Made by a program: the position numbers and the translations under genes. Below, piece after piece: positions 61,739 through 64,000 of a stretch of DNA of 64,000 bases. Source of the stretch: Ferruginibacter sp. GTDB taxonomy: Bacteria; Bacteroidota; Bacteroidia; Chitinophagales; Chitinophagaceae. The stretch covers positions 248,001-312,000 of the forward strand of contig JAOQAK010000002.1 of the NCBI GenBank assembly GCA_025963635.1, written 5' to 3'. How positions within the stretch are numbered: position 1 is the first letter of the stretch; each line of letters begins with the position of its first letter. The notes beneath the pieces were generated by a model. It saw only the letters and a program-made list of their open reading frames with translations. It was not told where the DNA came from and made no database searches.

Positions 61739-63448
61739 ATGTACACCGCAGACATCCAAAAAACAGCCCGTCATTTTGTGCCATCCGATTTTGTGGTCAC
61801 AGACTGGCAAAGCCTCGAACCGTTTTTTAAAAATTTGCTTGATAGGAATATCGATGCAAAAGAAGATCTTGAACAGTGGCTACAGGACCAGAGTGAACTG
61901 GAAGCCGTGGTGAGCGAAGATGCCTGCTGGCGCCAGATAAAAATGACCTGTGATACCGAAAATAAAGCACTGGAAGAAGCTTTTAATTTCTATTGCCTGG
62001 AATTGCAGCCTAAGATTCAGCCCTATGCGGATGCACTCAATAAAAAGTTAGTCAATCACCCGCTGGCGAAAGAATTAGACCCCGCAAAATATTTTACTTA
62101 CCTGCGTTCTATCCGGAAAAGTATCGAGTTGTTCAGGGAAGAAAATATTCCCTTACAGGCCGAACTGGCCGTTTTACAACAGCAATTTGGTGTGATCTCG
62201 GGAAAGATGACGGTCAATATCAACAACCATGAATATACACTGCAGCAGGCAGGAAAGTTTTACGAAAGTCATGATAGAAATTTGAGAGAAGAGGCTTATA
62301 GAAAGATCCAGGAAAGAAGGTTACAAGATAAGGATGAACTAAATGCCCTCTTTAACCAGTTGTTAGAGAAACGTAATGCCGAAGCACTCAATGCTGGCTT
62401 TGCCAATTACCGCGACTACCGCTTTAAAGAACTGGGAAGATTTGATTATACAAAAGAAGATTGCTATGCATTTCATGACGCTGTAAAGAAGCATGTGTTG
62501 CCGCTGGTAAACGCAGTATATCAAAAGAAAAAAGAAAAGCTCGGACTGGATACACTTCGCCCCTGGGATTTAGAAGCCGAGCCCGAAGGATCTCCATCTT
62601 TGCAACCGTTTAAAACCAGCGAAGAGCTAATCAATAAATCAATTGAATGCTTTTCAAATCTTCGCCCGTTTTTTGGTGATTGCCTGGTGAAAATGAACGA
62701 ATTAAAGCACCTCGACCTGGAAAGCAGGATGGGCAAAGCTCCCGGGGGTTACAACTGTCCGCTTGCAGAAAGCGGTGCGCCATTTATTTTTATGAATGCT
62801 GCAGGGCAGATGCAAGACCTGATTACCATGGTGCATGAAGGTGGTCATGCGGTTCACTCATTTTTAGCCCATCCATTGCCGTTAACCGGGTTTAAGGAAT
62901 ACCCTATGGAAATTGCCGAAGTAGCGAGCATGGCAATGGAACTATTCAGTATGGAGCATTGGGATGTATTTTTTGGAGATAATGCGCAATTAAAAAAAGC
63001 CCGCGAATACGAATTGGAAAGAGTGATCACCATTTTTCCATGGATCGCTACTGTTGATAAATTTCAGCATTGGCTTTACGAAAATCCAACACATACAATC
63101 GAAGAAAGAACAACCCAATGGAATGAGATACTGGATGAATTCAGTGACGATGTGATCGATTATAGCGGGTTGGAGAATTACCGCAGCAATCTCTGGCAAA
63201 AACAGCTACATTTATTTGAAGTGCCTTTTTATTATATTGAATACGGAATTGCACAATTAGGTGCCATCGGTATGTGGCGGCAATTTAAAATTGATAAAGA
63301 AGTTGCACTCAACAATTACTGCAATGCACTTAGTCTTGGGGGTACCAAAACATTGCCACAACTTTTTGAAACAGCAGGACTGAAATTTGATTTTAGTTCA
63401 GATACAATAGAGGTATTGATGGATTTTGTGAAAAGTGAGATGTCGTAA
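61739..63448 (+). CDS. M3-family oligoendopeptidase
   Basis: 569-residue zinc metallopeptidase (PepF/thimet-like). The zinc motif HEGGH is at 366-370 (MVHEGGHAVHS) and the third ligand Glu is in EIAEVASMAME about 25 residues on. The C-terminal catalytic Tyr/His region includes YIEYGIAQLGAIGMW. No signal peptide is present, so it probably trims peptides in the cytoplasm. It is separated from the DUF5606 gene by a terminator and precedes a lipoprotein gene by 24 bases. Confidence 0.92.
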   Translation: MYTADIQKTARHFVPSDFVVTDWQSLEPFFKNLLDRNIDAKEDLEQWLQDQSELEAVVSEDACWRQIKMTCDTENKALEEAFNFYCLELQPKIQPYADALNKKLVNHPLAKELDPAKYFTYLRSIRKSIELFREENIPLQAELAVLQQQFGVISGKMTVNINNHEYTLQQAGKFYESHDRNLREEAYRKIQERRLQDKDELNALFNQLLEKRNAEALNAGFANYRDYRFKELGRFDYTKEDCYAFHDAVKKHVLPLVNAVYQKKKEKLGLDTLRPWDLEAEPEGSPSLQPFKTSEELINKSIECFSNLRPFFGDCLVKMNELKHLDLESRMGKAPGGYNCPLAESGAPFIFMNAAGQMQDLITMVHEGGHAVHSFLAHPLPLTGFKEYPMEIAEVASMAMELFSMEHWDVFFGDNAQLKKAREYELERVITIFPWIATVDKFQHWLYENPTHTIEERTTQWNEILDEFSDDVIDYSGLENYRSNLWQKQLHLFEVPFYYIEYGIAQLGAIGMWRQFKIDKEVALNNYCNALSLGGTKTLPQLFETAGLKFDFSSDTIEVLMDFVKSEMS

Positions 63449-63471
63449 ATAAATATTGTAATACTCACCCT

Positions 63472-63921
63472 ATGATTTTAACCACAAGGCTTTCATTTTT
63501 TTTGTTGGCAGTAAGTGTATGCTGTTCTTGTAATAACCAAACCGGTGAACCGAAGACTCAACCGGGGAAAGCCAGTGCTTTCAATTGTTACAATTACATT
63601 AATAAAAAAGACACAGTTATTCTTAAGACAATCCTTGTAGGTGGGTTTATTACAGGTACACTCGTGTACAATTTTTATGAAAAGGATAAAAGTCAAGGAA
63701 CTATCCAGGGACAAATGAAAGGGGATTTGCTCATTGCAGATTACACATTCAATTCCGAGGGGATCCAATCTAAAAGGCAAATTGCTTTTAAGAAAATGGG
63801 TGATAAGTTTATAGAAGGATATGGTGAAGCAGAAGACAGAAACGGAAAGATGGCATTTAAAAACCTGGACTCGCTAAATTTTGATCATACTACTATTCTT
63901 AATAAAGTTGACTGTAAGTAG
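63472..63921 (+). CDS. Putative lipoprotein of unknown function
   Basis: 149 residues. A signal peptide (LSFFLLAVSVCCSC) ends in a lipobox, so the Cys of CSC is the likely lipidation site. The mature part is beta-rich (ILKTILVGGFITGTLVYNF, then IQGQMKGDLLIADYTF and KMGDKFIEGYGEA). I do not recognise the family. It lies 24 bases after the M3 peptidase gene. The last 79 bases of the window hold a GCTAATGCGCTAAT repeat like those at 21869-21970, and no gene. Confidence 0.6.
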   Translation: MILTTRLSFFLLAVSVCCSCNNQTGEPKTQPGKASAFNCYNYINKKDTVILKTILVGGFITGTLVYNFYEKDKSQGTIQGQMKGDLLIADYTFNSEGIQSKRQIAFKKMGDKFIEGYGEAEDRNGKMAFKNLDSLNFDHTTILNKVDCK

Positions 63922-64000
63922 AAGCGGCCTTCGATAAGCTAATGCGCTAATACGGGCGGTTTTAGTCTTTTTTTGCATCCAAAAATGAGTTCAGGTGAAG

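Noticed and set aside
1..64000. Prophage, insertion sequence, integrase, CRISPR array, rRNA
   Set aside because: Looked for on both strands; no transposase, integrase, capsid, cas genes, spaced direct-repeat array or rRNA-like sequence was seen.

Overview
The window reads as chromosomal DNA of a Bacteroidota bacterium, most likely in or near the Chitinophagales. The evidence is convergent. There is a PorX-type regulator of the type IX secretion system, a fused LpxC-FabZ, and many Bacteroidota-restricted families (DUF5686, DUF5606, OMP_b-brl_3 barrels, RprY-like and LytS/LytTR regulators). Promoters fit the Bacteroidota -7 element TAnnTTTG, and Shine-Dalgarno sequences are mostly weak or absent. 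No phage, insertion sequence, integrase, CRISPR array or rRNA was seen. The DNA is AT-leaning, ordinary, gene-dense core genome with small repeat-bearing gaps.

Layout. 0-6.5 kb (minus strand): the 5' part of pta, then a proteostasis block of clpX, a kinase-like orphan, two clpP paralogues and tig, followed by tRNA-Leu(UAG). 6.7-13.5 kb: a Rel/SpoT alarmone enzyme, a small acidic protein, acyl-CoA dehydrogenase, a membrane-anchored HhH protein, an MBL hydrolase and a small conserved protein. 13.6-23.5 kb: porX (minus) is divergent from a plus-strand lipid A cluster of HD hydrolase, lpxD, DUF5686 barrel, lpxC-fabZ, lpxA and an ABC ATPase. 23.5-30.7 kb: Uma2, alanine dehydrogenase and tsaE (minus) are divergent from a copA-type P-type ATPase, a toxin-antitoxin locus with a frameshifted toxin, and recQ. 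30.9-40.9 kb: LtaS-like sulfatase-fold enzyme, HerA/DUF853 ATPase, a second Uma2, an active/inactive M16 peptidase pair, an RprY-like regulator and ruvB. 41-48.2 kb: two NAD(P)-binding proteins, a LytS/LytTR two-component pair, a bacterial GGGP/HepGP synthase, arfB, and an MbnP-like lipoprotein next to an MbnH/MauG-like di-haem protein. 48.6-54.2 kb: flippase, metallophosphoesterase and a run of small stand-alone enzymes. 54.5-59.3 kb (minus): one apparent operon of outer-membrane barrel, ECF sigma, a small single-TM probable anti-sigma, and two Spy/CpxP-like periplasmic proteins. 59.8-64 kb: PfkB kinase, DUF5606 protein, M3 peptidase and a lipoprotein.

How the parts fit. Three themes recur. 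The first is proteostasis (tig/clpP/clpP/clpX). The second is envelope building and surveillance (lipid A genes, PorX, DUF5686, the sigma/anti-sigma/Spy operon, M16 peptidases). The third is copper handling (CopA and the MbnP/MbnH-like pair). The points most worth a second look are the MbnP/MbnH-like pair, the barrel-sigma-Spy operon, the kinase-like gene between clpP and clpX, the twice-frameshifted RelE-type toxin, the -7 elements that end only 3-8 nt before start codons, and the repeat copy that encodes the last nine residues of RuvB.
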